Source of the DNA: a bacterium D16-56
GTDB lineage: Bacteria; Bacillota; Clostridia; Lachnospirales; Lachnospiraceae
Direction: 5' to 3'
Length of the DNA stretch: 64,000 nucleotides
Assembly: GCA_003611875.1 (NCBI GenBank)
Contig: RAYY01000003.1
Location: 1 to 64,000, forward strand
Part shown: positions 1 to 7,547 of the stretch, in pieces
How positions within the stretch are numbered: the stretch's first letter is position 1
Layout: each line of letters begins with the position of its first letter
Notes under the pieces: model-generated
Databases searched by the model: none
Seen by the model: only the letters and a program-made list of their open reading frames with translations
Told to the model about the DNA's origin: nothing
Position numbers and translations under genes: made by a program

Positions 1-80
1 CGCCCTGTTTTTCCATAAAATCTTAACCTTTTCTGTCGAAAAAACCTTGCAATACAGCGAAAACAGTGCTATGATTACGA

Positions 81-129
81 GGTGATCTGAGTGCAACACA
101 ATTCTACATTGTGTTGCACTCAGATCACC
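81..129. repeat. Perfect 22-bp inverted repeat with a 5-nt loop
   Basis: Bases 81-102 are the exact reverse complement of 108-129, separated by TCTAC. There is no run of T on either side, so it is not a standard intrinsic terminator. It could form a cruciform or a very stable RNA hairpin. No second copy was noticed in the window. It may be a two-sided regulator site, a remnant of a mobile element end, or a processing signal. Confidence 0.85.
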
Positions 130-389
130 AATCACTTCCTTTTCAAACTATAACAATCTCAAGATTTACAATATTCAAAACCATTCAGAACATGAAACCG
201 AATCCTGCATTCTCCCGCCCCCTCTTTTAAGATAAAATCCATTCCTTAAAATCACCTATCAGCCAATGAATCCCATATCCTATCATTCCTATTTTCTATC
301 CATCACTGCTTAACCAAGCATTGAACCTGCAAATGGCACAAAAGAGCAACGGCCCATCATAACAACAGCGTCAAAAAAGCAAAAAACTA

Positions 390-420
390 TTGACTTGGAG
401 CCACTCCAGGTTGTTATAAT
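390..420 (+). promoter_or_regulatory. MerR-family-type promoter with 19-bp spacer and dyad
   Basis: A -35 box TTGACT (390-395) and a -10 box TATAAT (415-420) are 19 bp apart, and a dyad CTTGGAG-CCA-CTCCAGG fills the spacer. An over-long spacer with a centred dyad is the hallmark of promoters activated by MerR-family proteins, which untwist the DNA. AdhR-type MerR proteins of Firmicutes control aldo/keto reductases from very similar sites. The regulator itself is not in this window. Confidence 0.75.
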
Positions 421-493
421 AAAGATTATACGAGGCTCCCCTTCGTACAAGCATCATCGCAATACATAATAAAAAGTCAAGGAGTGGTCAGAC

Positions 494-1615
494 ATGGGTT
501 ATTTAGGTGAAGAAATCAAAAAGCTGGGTTTCGGTTTAATGCGTCTTCCTCAGAAGGACGGCGCGATTGATGTGGAACAGGTGAAAGAGATGGTAGATTT
601 ATTCCTGGATGCGGGTTTTACCTATTTTGATACGGCCTGGGCATATGCAGGAAGTGAAGACGCCATTCGTCAGGCGCTGGTAGAACGCTATCCAAGGGAT
701 TGCTATCAGCTTGCCACCAAAAATGCGGCTTGGATCAACTGTAAAACAAAGGAAGAAGCATATGCTCAGTTTGATACATCACTGGCACAGACAGGGGCCG
801 GGTATTTTGATTTTTACCTGCTTCATAATCTGGGTGAGCACAGGACCCGCTATTTTGATGAATATGATATGTGGAATTGGGTACAGGAGAAAAAGAAAGC
901 CGGTCTGATCCGGCATGTGGGATTTTCCTTTCATTCCACACCAGAGGAGCTGGAGGGGCTTTTAAATGCACACCCTGAGATGGAATTTGTCCAGCTTCAG
1001 ATCAATTATGCAGATTGGGATGATCCTTCCGTACAGTCCCGGCGCTGCTATGAAGTCGCCAGAAAACACGGCAAACCGGTTGTGATTATGGAGCCGGTGA
1101 AAGGCGGAATGTTAGCCACTCCTCCGGAAAGCGTGGAGAAAATTTTCAAAAGCTCAGAACCGGAAAGCTCTGCAGCATCCTGGGCCGTCCGTTTTGCCGC
1201 TGGTTTAGAAGGCATCATTACGGTTCTCTCCGGAATGAGCAATCTGGATCAGATGAAAGATAATTTGTCTTACATGAAATCTTTTTCCGGACTTACAGAA
1301 ACCCAGAAGGATGTCTTAAAACAGGCACAGGAAGAATTAAAGGCAATCCCACTGATTCCGTGTACATCCTGCAACTATTGCGCCAAGGTCTGCCCCATGA
1401 ATATCGGAATCTCCGGCTCATTTACGGCAATGAACTATTTGACTCTCTATCGAGACAAAAATGCGGCAAAAAGGCAGGAGGACTGGCTTGTAGGCGGCCA
1501 TAGCTTAAAGCGTGCCAATGAATGTATCAAATGCGGAAAATGTGAGGAGGCCTGTCCCCAGCACATTGCCATCCGTGACAATCTGGTGAAGGTCAGTGAA
1601 GCTTTACTGAATTAG
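494..1615 (+). CDS. Aldo/keto reductase with C-terminal 2x[4Fe-4S] ferredoxin domain
   Basis: A 373-residue protein. The N-terminal part is an aldo/keto reductase barrel with the usual catalytic set visible as Asp46, Tyr51, Lys76 and His111. The C-terminal part has two CxxCxxCxxxCP motifs, at Cys290-300 and Cys344-354, each able to hold a 4Fe-4S cluster. Family knowledge says such fusions are cytoplasmic oxidoreductases in anaerobes; the natural substrate is unknown. The start is set by AAGGAG upstream of the ATG. The gene stands alone between a MerR-type promoter and a strong terminator, so it looks like a monocistronic aldehyde or electrophile stress gene. That role is inferred from the promoter type. 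Confidence 0.9.
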   Translation: MGYLGEEIKKLGFGLMRLPQKDGAIDVEQVKEMVDLFLDAGFTYFDTAWAYAGSEDAIRQALVERYPRDCYQLATKNAAWINCKTKEEAYAQFDTSLAQTGAGYFDFYLLHNLGEHRTRYFDEYDMWNWVQEKKKAGLIRHVGFSFHSTPEELEGLLNAHPEMEFVQLQINYADWDDPSVQSRRCYEVARKHGKPVVIMEPVKGGMLATPPESVEKIFKSSEPESSAASWAVRFAAGLEGIITVLSGMSNLDQMKDNLSYMKSFSGLTETQKDVLKQAQEELKAIPLIPCTSCNYCAKVCPMNIGISGSFTAMNYLTLYRDKNAAKRQEDWLVGGHSLKRANECIKCGKCEEACPQHIAIRDNLVKVSEALLN

Positions 1616-1626
1616 AAATTGAAACA

Positions 1627-1695
1627 GGAGAATAAAATATATGGCTCCTTCCGGATCATAAGGCTTCTTACCGGAAGTGAGCCTTTTTATTCTCC
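1627..1695. terminator. Bidirectional terminator between convergent genes
   Basis: A long imperfect hairpin pairs GGAGAATAAA (1627-1636) with TTTATTCTCC (1686-1695), with an inner pairing GGCTC/GAGCC and TTCCGG/CCGGAA. A short T run follows GAGCC on the plus strand. It separates the aldo/keto reductase from the convergent ABC permease. Confidence 0.8.
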
Positions 1696-1718
1696 CTAAG
1701 GTTATCCCATGGCACACT

Positions 1719-2531
1719 CTAAAGCACATCCGAAAAATGCGGCCGCAATCTTTTAAAAACCTTCAGTCCCACAAGCCCTACTGCCAGCGTCACTGCCCAA
1801 AAATAGATGGTCAGCTTCGGCCTCATCCAAAACCAATCCCCGGTCAGCATACTGTCCCGATATCCTGCAGATATATAGTAAAAGGGATTCAGCTTCAAAA
1901 GAGTCACTGCCCAGGGCGCCCTATCTGCAAACATACTTTCATGATACATGATCGGTGTCAGCCACATTCCGAACTGAAGACATATACTGACAATCTGTGC
2001 CATATCTTTAAAAAACACATTTACCGCAGAAGTAAAATAACCAATCCCCAGCGCCAGCAGGGAAGCCGCCAGCGAATAGTATAAAAGCTGCACCCAGGTA
2101 AAAAATACATTCCACCGGTAAATCCCAAACATCAGCAGCATAATCAAAATAAAAAAGCCGTGAACCAGAAGACAGGAAAGCAGCTTAATAATCGGCAGGA
2201 TCTCCACCTGGAACACCACCTTTTTCACAAGATAATGATATTCCTGCAGACAACTGGTAATGCAGTTCAAAGTCTCGCTGAAAAAGAACCATGGCACAAT
2301 CCCCGGCACCAGCCACAGCACATATGGCGCTCCCGGAATCGGCGGAACGCTTTTCATCCCAACCTGGAAAATCAGAAAATAGATCAGCACAGTCACCATA
2401 GGCTGAACAAACATCCAGACAATGCCAAAATAGGAACCCACAAAACGCTTTCTAAAATCTGCCTTGGACAAATCCCATATCATCCTCCGCTTTCTGATGA
2501 TCTCCTCCAGCAGTGAAACCACATACGCCAT
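1719..2531 (-). CDS. Polysaccharide ABC-2 type export permease (Wzm/TagG-like)
   Basis: About 270 residues from the chosen ATG, which follows GAAGGAAG; an earlier in-frame start would add 25 basic residues. The protein has about six hydrophobic segments and the ABC-2 membrane layout of O-antigen and teichoic acid exporters, with an amphipathic N-terminus (RKRRMIWDLSKADFRKR) typical of Wzm/TagG. Its role would be to move a lipid-linked polysaccharide across the membrane together with an ATPase. No Wzt/TagH-type ATPase lies next to it or anywhere else in the window, so the partner must be elsewhere. It lies downstream of rfbC, probably in the same transcript. Confidence 0.85.
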   Translation of the reverse strand: MAYVVSLLEEIIRKRRMIWDLSKADFRKRFVGSYFGIVWMFVQPMVTVLIYFLIFQVGMKSVPPIPGAPYVLWLVPGIVPWFFFSETLNCITSCLQEYHYLVKKVVFQVEILPIIKLLSCLLVHGFFILIMLLMFGIYRWNVFFTWVQLLYYSLAASLLALGIGYFTSAVNVFFKDMAQIVSICLQFGMWLTPIMYHESMFADRAPWAVTLLKLNPFYYISAGYRDSMLTGDWFWMRPKLTIYFWAVTLAVGLVGLKVFKRLRPHFSDVL

Positions 2532-2574
2532 CGTCCCTTCTTCCTTTCTTGTTCGATTCCCTGTTCTTTTCTCT

Positions 2575-2662
2575 CTGCAGAGCCTTTTAGCTGTGACCCC
2601 CTCCATCCTGCTTAGGAACGATTCCGAAATCCTGCCTTAGGAATGGTTCCAAGGCTCTGCAG
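2575..2662 (-). repeat. Intercistronic inverted repeat enclosing two tandem 24-nt repeats
   Basis: Between rfbC and the permease, CTGCAGAGCCTT (2575-2586) pairs with AAGGCTCTGCAG (2651-2662). The loop contains two near-identical 24-nt copies (2605-2628 and 2629-2652) with the core CTTAGGAA. A related copy lies at 5431-5449 upstream of mdcG. It may be an RNA stem that tunes downstream expression, or a dispersed intergenic repeat. Confidence 0.55.
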
Positions 2663-2721
2663 CCCCATTCACGTTTTCTTCCAGCCAAAACCGCTTAGCC
2701 AAAGCCCCATCCCTCCCCGCA

Positions 2722-3276
2722 TCAAAACCGGAAGGTATCTGCCAGGCCGCCCCACTTGGTATCCTTATCAGAAATAATCAGCTCCACGCCCTCCTGAGGG
2801 GGCCATTGAATGCCAATCTCCGGGTCATTCCATGCCAGGCCGCCTTCGTCTCCCGGACGGTAAAAGTCCGTACATTTATAGGCAAACTCCGCCTCATCAG
2901 ACAACACCAGAAAACCATGGGCAAAGCCTTGCGATACATAAAACATCTTCTTGTTCTCCCCGCTGAGCCGCACACCGAACCACTTTCCAAAGGTTTTGGA
3001 ATCTGCCCGAAGATCCACTGCCACATCAAACACCTCTCCACGCAGCACCCGCACCAGCTTTCCCTGGGGGAACTGCTTCTGATAATGAAGCCCACGCAGC
3101 ACCCCCCGCACGGACATGGACTGATTGTCCTGCACAAATTCCATATTCAGTCCTGCTTCCCTGAAATCATTCTGATTATAAGTTTCCACAAAATATCCAC
3201 GTTCATCCTGAAATACGGTGGGCTCAATCACATACAGCCCTTCAATCTCACAGGCTGTGACTTTAATCTTTCCCAT
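2722..3276 (-). CDS. rfbC: dTDP-4-dehydrorhamnose 3,5-epimerase
   Basis: A 184-residue single-domain cupin of the RmlC/RfbC family, normal length. It epimerises dTDP-4-keto-6-deoxyglucose at C3 and C5 on the route to dTDP-L-rhamnose, in the cytoplasm. The RGLHYQ motif holds His64, the expected general base, and YKCTDFY (133-139) matches the substrate-side tyrosine region. The other rhamnose genes (rfbA, rfbB, rfbD) are absent from the window. Several rhamnosyltransferase-like GT2 enzymes are encoded at 16.2-30 kb, so rhamnose is a likely glycan component. A clear promoter lies directly upstream. Confidence 0.93.
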   Translation of the reverse strand: MGKIKVTACEIEGLYVIEPTVFQDERGYFVETYNQNDFREAGLNMEFVQDNQSMSVRGVLRGLHYQKQFPQGKLVRVLRGEVFDVAVDLRADSKTFGKWFGVRLSGENKKMFYVSQGFAHGFLVLSDEAEFAYKCTDFYRPGDEGGLAWNDPEIGIQWPPQEGVELIISDKDTKWGGLADTFRF

Positions 3277-3351
3277 TGTTCATTCCTCTTTTCTTTTTCT
3301 GAAAATGAAATACACCTATTTTTGTTTCCAATTTTTCTCACCAGCTATACT

Positions 3352-3380
3352 ATAATACTACGAACTGGTTCCTTTGTCAA
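3352..3380 (-). promoter_or_regulatory. Sigma-A promoter for rfbC
   Basis: Read on the minus strand, TTGACA (3375-3380) and TATTAT (3352-3357) are 17 bp apart. The start site would fall about 70 bases upstream of the rfbC start codon, which makes rfbC and the permease a separate transcript from the mad operon behind it. Confidence 0.75.
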
Positions 3381-3400
3381 AAAAAGATTAGGTGAAATGA

Positions 3401-3431
3401 ATTTAAGGGATGCTGTGTGCATCCCTTAAAT
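3401..3431 (-). terminator. Hairpin terminating the mad operon
   Basis: A perfect 13-bp stem, ATTTAAGGGATGC (3401-3413) with GCATCCCTTAAAT (3419-3431), has a 5-nt loop. It lies just past the madM stop codon. The following T-rich tract on the minus strand is weak, so it may act partly as a 3'-end stabiliser. Confidence 0.65.
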
Positions 3432-3470
3432 CCTTTTGTATAGAAATTATTATAGAAAGAAGATATCTGT

Positions 3471-4226
3471 TTAAAAAATCACGTTTACTGCCAATGACAA
3501 AATAGTAGGCGTCAGCAAACATCCAAGCCCTGTATAAAAGGTGGCAACCATCGCCCCATACGGAACCAGAGAAGCATCGGTAGCTGCCAGACCGCCTGCA
3601 ACGCCGCTGGTAGAACCGATCAGCCCTCCGAAAATCATAGCTCCTGTAGGGTTATTTACCTTCAGCTTTTCCGCTACAAGCGGAGTCAGGATCATTGCCA
3701 CCACGGATTTAACTACCCCTGCTGCAATAGATAAAGCGATGACATCCGAACTGACCCCAAGAGCGGCTCCTGTCACCGGGCCTACTACAAAGGTTTCAAC
3801 GCCTCCGCCAATGGTAGCAAGCTCTGCCGGATCCCGATAACCCATAAGCCATGCCACAGCAACCCCAATTACAAAAGAAAATACAATTCCCACTAACAGG
3901 GCAACCGTACCTGCAAGTCCTGCCTTTTTCAGATTGTCGATCTTTACCCCATAGGCAGTGGAAACAATGGTGTAGTCACGCATCATTCCGCCTCCCAAAA
4001 GCCCGACTCCTCCAAAAATGGCAATGTCTGAAATCCCTTTTTCCCCGCCTGTCAATTTTCCCCCAATAAACGCAACCACCAGGGCAATCATAATCGCAAT
4101 GGCAGAGCCCATCCGTTTCTGCTTAATCAGACCAGCAAAGGTATAGCTGACCCACATGATGACTGCTACCAGAATAAAAGCTCCTACCAGGCCATAGGAT
4201 GTAGCCATTGATGTAAAAATCTTCAT
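3471..4226 (-). CDS. madM: Malonate transporter subunit MadM
   Basis: A 251-residue, highly hydrophobic protein with about eight to nine membrane segments and glycine-rich motifs (GGVGLLGGGMMRDYT, GGVETFVVGPVTGAALG) typical of MadM. With MadL it forms a two-component malonate carrier, known from Malonomonas rubra and Pseudomonas as an H+- or Na+-coupled importer. The start ATG overlaps the madL stop by 4 bases (ATGA), so the two are translationally coupled. It is the last gene of the mad operon and is followed by the 3401-3431 hairpin. Confidence 0.92.
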   Translation of the reverse strand: MKIFTSMATSYGLVGAFILVAVIMWVSYTFAGLIKQKRMGSAIAIMIALVVAFIGGKLTGGEKGISDIAIFGGVGLLGGGMMRDYTIVSTAYGVKIDNLKKAGLAGTVALLVGIVFSFVIGVAVAWLMGYRDPAELATIGGGVETFVVGPVTGAALGVSSDVIALSIAAGVVKSVVAMILTPLVAEKLKVNNPTGAMIFGGLIGSTSGVAGGLAATDASLVPYGAMVATFYTGLGCLLTPTILSLAVNVIF

Positions 4227-4621
4227 TCCTTATTCACCCCCGCATATTCAGTCTCCGAACCGCTGTCCTTTGCCAGTTTAGATAAAACCGGAATCAAGAC
4301 CAGGGATCCTACTGTTGCCACTACACCTGCCACAATAGGAATCACCCCTTCTGTAACTGCTGAGTACACATTCTGGTTCATGGACATGGCAACCACTACC
4401 GGAATATACAAAGCACTCAAAAATTGAATCCCGCCTTCTGTCTTTTTCAACAATCCTGTACCCTTTTTTTCCAGATAAGCGCAAAGCGCCACAATCAAAA
4501 CCATGGCAAAGCCTACGCCCCCCACATCGCTGTCAAGTCCCAACGCAGTTCCCAGAAGGCGCCCGATATAGGAGCCGATAAACATACACGCCCCAATAAT
4601 TCCCAATCCAAAAATTTCCAT
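4223..4621 (-). CDS. madL: Malonate transporter subunit MadL
   Basis: About 132 residues with four predicted membrane segments; it opens MEIFGLGIIGACMFIGSYIG, typical of MadL. The ATG at 4621 follows GAGGAGG and was preferred over a start 12 codons upstream. It works with MadM to bring malonate into the cell for decarboxylation. It overlaps madM by 4 bases. About 97 bases separate it from mdcG upstream; no gene was seen there. Confidence 0.92.
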   Translation of the reverse strand: MEIFGLGIIGACMFIGSYIGRLLGTALGLDSDVGGVGFAMVLIVALCAYLEKKGTGLLKKTEGGIQFLSALYIPVVVAMSMNQNVYSAVTEGVIPIVAGVVATVGSLVLIPVLSKLAKDSGSETEYAGVNKE

Positions 4622-4718
4622 ACTGAATCCTCCTCGTATTTCAGTAATGCCCCTCACATCTGTTCAGCGGCAAATTGTCAGAAGGTATCTTAAAACCACT
4701 TTACCTTTTCCTTCTTTA

Positions 4719-5417
4719 TTAAAACATGCTGTTCTCTCTGTCTAGTATTTTCACATCATACAGACCCTTTCCGAGAAATGTCTTCTTATTCTCCAAAATT
4801 TCCTTCAGCTTTACCCCAAAACCGTTTATGTCCACCTCTGCGTCAAAACGAACTCCCAAATCTTTCTCCAGCTTTTCAAGCTCCTGAGCAAATCCTTTCA
4901 AATCCCCTTTCTGTCCTGCCCGGATGTAAAGATCAAAATCCGAATCCTGATTCCGGTATGGACGCTTTGTCACCCAGCCTAATGCAGTAGAGCCATACAA
5001 GCCTGCTTCCAGATCAAACCGCTGGGCTGCCCTGAAGATCGGCTCCAGCTCTGGATAATAGCTGCACAGCCGGTCACATGCGCTCCCTGCACAAAGCTCA
5101 AAAGGAGAACAGCTTTTCCAGACGGTTTCCTCTGGCACATATGCCTGCATACGCATTCTGCTGCCGTTTTGATACTCCCAATGGGAAAAGCCTGCCAGCC
5201 AAAATCCTGCTTTCGGCTCAGGCTGGCGGCAGATAATCCCCGGCACCTCCACATCCTGTACCAAAAGCTTTTTCCATGCATTAGTTTTTTGGTCATCCTC
5301 CTCCCATGGCCACAGAAGAATATGCTCTGCCGCATACTGTCTTCCCTCTGGTGTGATCCAAATCAAAGTATGACGATTCCATTCCCTTCTGCCATCCTCT
5401 GTTTTACCCTTTTCCAT
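4719..5417 (-). CDS. mdcG: Malonate decarboxylase holo-ACP synthase (phosphoribosyl-dephospho-CoA transferase)
   Basis: A 232-residue protein of the MdcG family. It attaches the 2'-(5''-phosphoribosyl)-3'-dephospho-CoA arm to the serine of the malonate decarboxylase carrier protein. The signature GSTALGW (142-148) is followed by RPYRNQDSDFDLYI, whose Asp160 and Asp162 form the nucleotidyltransferase-like DxD pair; a second acidic patch DAEVD lies near 192-196. The N-terminal third diverges from proteobacterial MdcG. The start follows an AGGAAAGGGG ribosome site. The enzyme that makes the prosthetic-group precursor (MdcB/CitG type) is not encoded in this window. Confidence 0.88.
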   Translation of the reverse strand: MEKGKTEDGRREWNRHTLIWITPEGRQYAAEHILLWPWEEDDQKTNAWKKLLVQDVEVPGIICRQPEPKAGFWLAGFSHWEYQNGSRMRMQAYVPEETVWKSCSPFELCAGSACDRLCSYYPELEPIFRAAQRFDLEAGLYGSTALGWVTKRPYRNQDSDFDLYIRAGQKGDLKGFAQELEKLEKDLGVRFDAEVDINGFGVKLKEILENKKTFLGKGLYDVKILDRENSMF

Positions 5418-5508
5418 ATGGATCCCCCTTTCCTGCTTTAGAACGATTTGAGAATTCTTGTATTTGTTATCTTTTTAACAAACAAGAAAGGAAAACTACT
5501 TCTCTGCT

Positions 5509-6579
5509 TCATCGCTCCTTCAGCCATACTGGATCTGACTTTCCCCTGGACTGATAATCCATCTGTGCCTGCAAAAGCTCGTCAAACAACTGAGTTTTCA
5601 CTGGTCCTTCCACAAGCCATTCTTCTCCCTTCGGATTACGGATCAAAAGCTGAGTGGCCTTTGCCCCAAACTCCAAATCCTGATCCAGAGAAAGAAGCTT
5701 TGCCTTCAGACGCAGAATCGTTTTAGCCAGCCGCCTTGCCGTAGGCAGACCATTGGCTGTAGTCTTCTTTAAGATCGTCTCACACTCTGTATTATGACGT
5801 TTTCTGGAATACGTAAGAATCTTCCCTTCCGGATTGCACACATGGCCTTTCTCTGACACGGCAAAACAGTCTCCTGTGGATAGCCCTCCCACAAACAGAT
5901 CCTGATATTCCTCCTCTCGTGGAATCAGAATCAAATCCTTTCTCAGCGGGACTCCGTCCAGAGTCAAAAATCCAAATTCCTGGCAGCCGTACAGGTCATG
6001 AACCTTTCCGTCCACTTCCTTTACCGCGTCTAAAAGCTCCATGTCCAAAGGTGTGCCTGCCGCTAAGAATACACAGCCCCTGGGAAATTCCTCCAGCAAT
6101 CCCATTCCTTTTGCATCCTCAATCGCTCTTTTTAAAAACGAAGACTCCCCTGTCACAGCCTGGGGTTTCTTCTCACACATAGCAAGGATAAAAGCGGCCC
6201 GCTCAGAACGCATAAGAAATTCGGTTTTTACTTCCAGGGCATTTAAAGCCGCCTTGGAAAACACACTAACCAGAGGCGGATAGCTGATCAGCATTCTGCA
6301 GCCCTTTTCCAGTCCTGCCAGGGAAAACAGCTCCCTGGCAGCCTCAATCCTTCCTGGTATTTCGTTATGGGTAACTCCTACCAGATTCTGAAATGCCATT
6401 GTTCCTGTAGTAGTGGTAATATAAGCAAAGTTATAAGGTGTATGGATTTCTTCAATCACGTGAGCGCCTGTAGGGCCATGGATCCCTTTTTCCTTCAGAC
6501 CGCGCCGCTCCATCTCCTCCAAAGCAGGCGCTGTCCCAAATTCTTCCACAAATGTTCTCAGTTCACGGATCTTATCCAT
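5509..6579 (-). CDS. madH: Acetate:malonate-decarboxylase-ACP ligase (MadH-like)
   Basis: About 356 residues. The motifs SYPPLV and DLYGCQEFGFLTLDG are those of adenylate-forming enzymes related to phenylacetate-CoA ligase. In the sodium-pump type of malonate decarboxylase, MadH acetylates the carrier protein thiol with acetate and ATP so that the catalytic cycle can start. Its place between madD and mdcG supports that role. The ATG at 6579 follows AAGGAGGAG; a GTG five codons upstream lies over the ribosome site and was rejected. The protein is short for an adenylating enzyme and seems to lack the usual C-terminal lid domain. The function is assigned from family and context. Confidence 0.75.
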   Translation of the reverse strand: MDKIRELRTFVEEFGTAPALEEMERRGLKEKGIHGPTGAHVIEEIHTPYNFAYITTTTGTMAFQNLVGVTHNEIPGRIEAARELFSLAGLEKGCRMLISYPPLVSVFSKAALNALEVKTEFLMRSERAAFILAMCEKKPQAVTGESSFLKRAIEDAKGMGLLEEFPRGCVFLAAGTPLDMELLDAVKEVDGKVHDLYGCQEFGFLTLDGVPLRKDLILIPREEEYQDLFVGGLSTGDCFAVSEKGHVCNPEGKILTYSRKRHNTECETILKKTTANGLPTARRLAKTILRLKAKLLSLDQDLEFGAKATQLLIRNPKGEEWLVEGPVKTQLFDELLQAQMDYQSRGKSDPVWLKER

Positions 6580-6669
6580 ACGCTCCTCCTTCACACTCCC
6601 GCTAAATATGAGATTTTATACCAGATCCTTTGCCATCCAGCACAGCCTAAATGCTGATCCCCTGTTTTG

Positions 6670-7542
6670 TCAAATATACTGCTCCTCCACCCTGGCAAAT
6701 TCATCATACATCATTTGAATTACCCTATAGCGGGTCTCTCTTCCGCCTCTTTCCTTCCCCAAAGTGCCGCGCCCCCAGGGCCCGCACTTCTCAGAATTGC
6801 CCTCTGCATTACACTTGTAGATCTCGGTAATGTGACGGTCAATGGTCTCCTTCATATCATCTACATTATGCACCAGTTCTTCCAGGCCGCCCAGCTTGTA
6901 GAAAAATCCTGCCCCTGATGCAAATACCGGATTGGTTTTGGAAAGCTCTGTAAGGGACTCAATATCTCTCTTTGTGATACGGGCAATTCCTGCCAGAGGC
7001 ATAACGTGGATCATGGTCTGAAATTCCTCAGACAGAGACAAAATATGGTCTGCCTGCAGGCCATGACATAAAAATGCTCCGCTGATCGCTCTCCCAATAA
7101 TCATAGCCACAATAGGATGTCCGTGCTGCCTGGCCTCTGCCAGGGAAAGCTGGTAGGCTCCTGTTGCCTTATTCATACCAAAAAGCTCCTCCACCTTCCC
7201 TGGACCGTTTCCTGGAGTATCTACAATCAGAACCAACGGCCGCTTTTCTTCCTGAGGCTTATTTTTATCCAGCTCAATCATTTTATATACAGCAGTAGCC
7301 ATTTTATAGGCTTCCTCCATACCGATAACGCCGGAATATACAACCGGGAACCTGGGATTTCTTACCATGGCGTCATTGGCGATCACCTCTACCTTGCGTC
7401 CTTTTAAAGATCCGGTTCCGATCACAGCGCCCGGACCGATATCCGGCAATGTGTATTCATCAATCTTCCCTTCCACAAAGGAACCTTCATCTAAAATCAT
7501 GGAAATGGCTTTTCTGCCTTTTCCCAGCATTGTCATCCCCAT
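6670..7542 (-). CDS. madD: Malonyl-S-ACP:biotin carboxyltransferase subunit MadD (gamma)
   Basis: A 290-residue crotonase-fold carboxyltransferase subunit related to MdcE. Visible motifs include LVDTPGNGPGKVEE-like and GRAISGAFLCHGLQAD stretches typical of this family. With MadC it moves the carboxyl group of malonyl-S-ACP to biotin on MadF. The ATG follows AAGGAGGT. The gene lies 5 bases after madC, so the subunits are made from adjacent coupled frames. It acts in the cytoplasm, docked on the membrane pump. Confidence 0.9.
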   Translation of the reverse strand: MGMTMLGKGRKAISMILDEGSFVEGKIDEYTLPDIGPGAVIGTGSLKGRKVEVIANDAMVRNPRFPVVYSGVIGMEEAYKMATAVYKMIELDKNKPQEEKRPLVLIVDTPGNGPGKVEELFGMNKATGAYQLSLAEARQHGHPIVAMIIGRAISGAFLCHGLQADHILSLSEEFQTMIHVMPLAGIARITKRDIESLTELSKTNPVFASGAGFFYKLGGLEELVHNVDDMKETIDRHITEIYKCNAEGNSEKCGPWGRGTLGKERGGRETRYRVIQMMYDEFARVEEQYI

Positions 7543-7547
7543 ATTAG

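Larger units (their letters stand above)
1..493. other. Intergenic region upstream of the aldo/keto reductase
   Basis: No convincing gene was found in this stretch. It holds a perfect long inverted repeat (81-129) and, next to the downstream gene, a MerR-type promoter (390-420). The part from about 130 to 385 is AT-rich and shows no coding signal or recognised RNA. The left edge may hold the end of a gene or regulator that lies outside the window. Confidence 0.7.
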
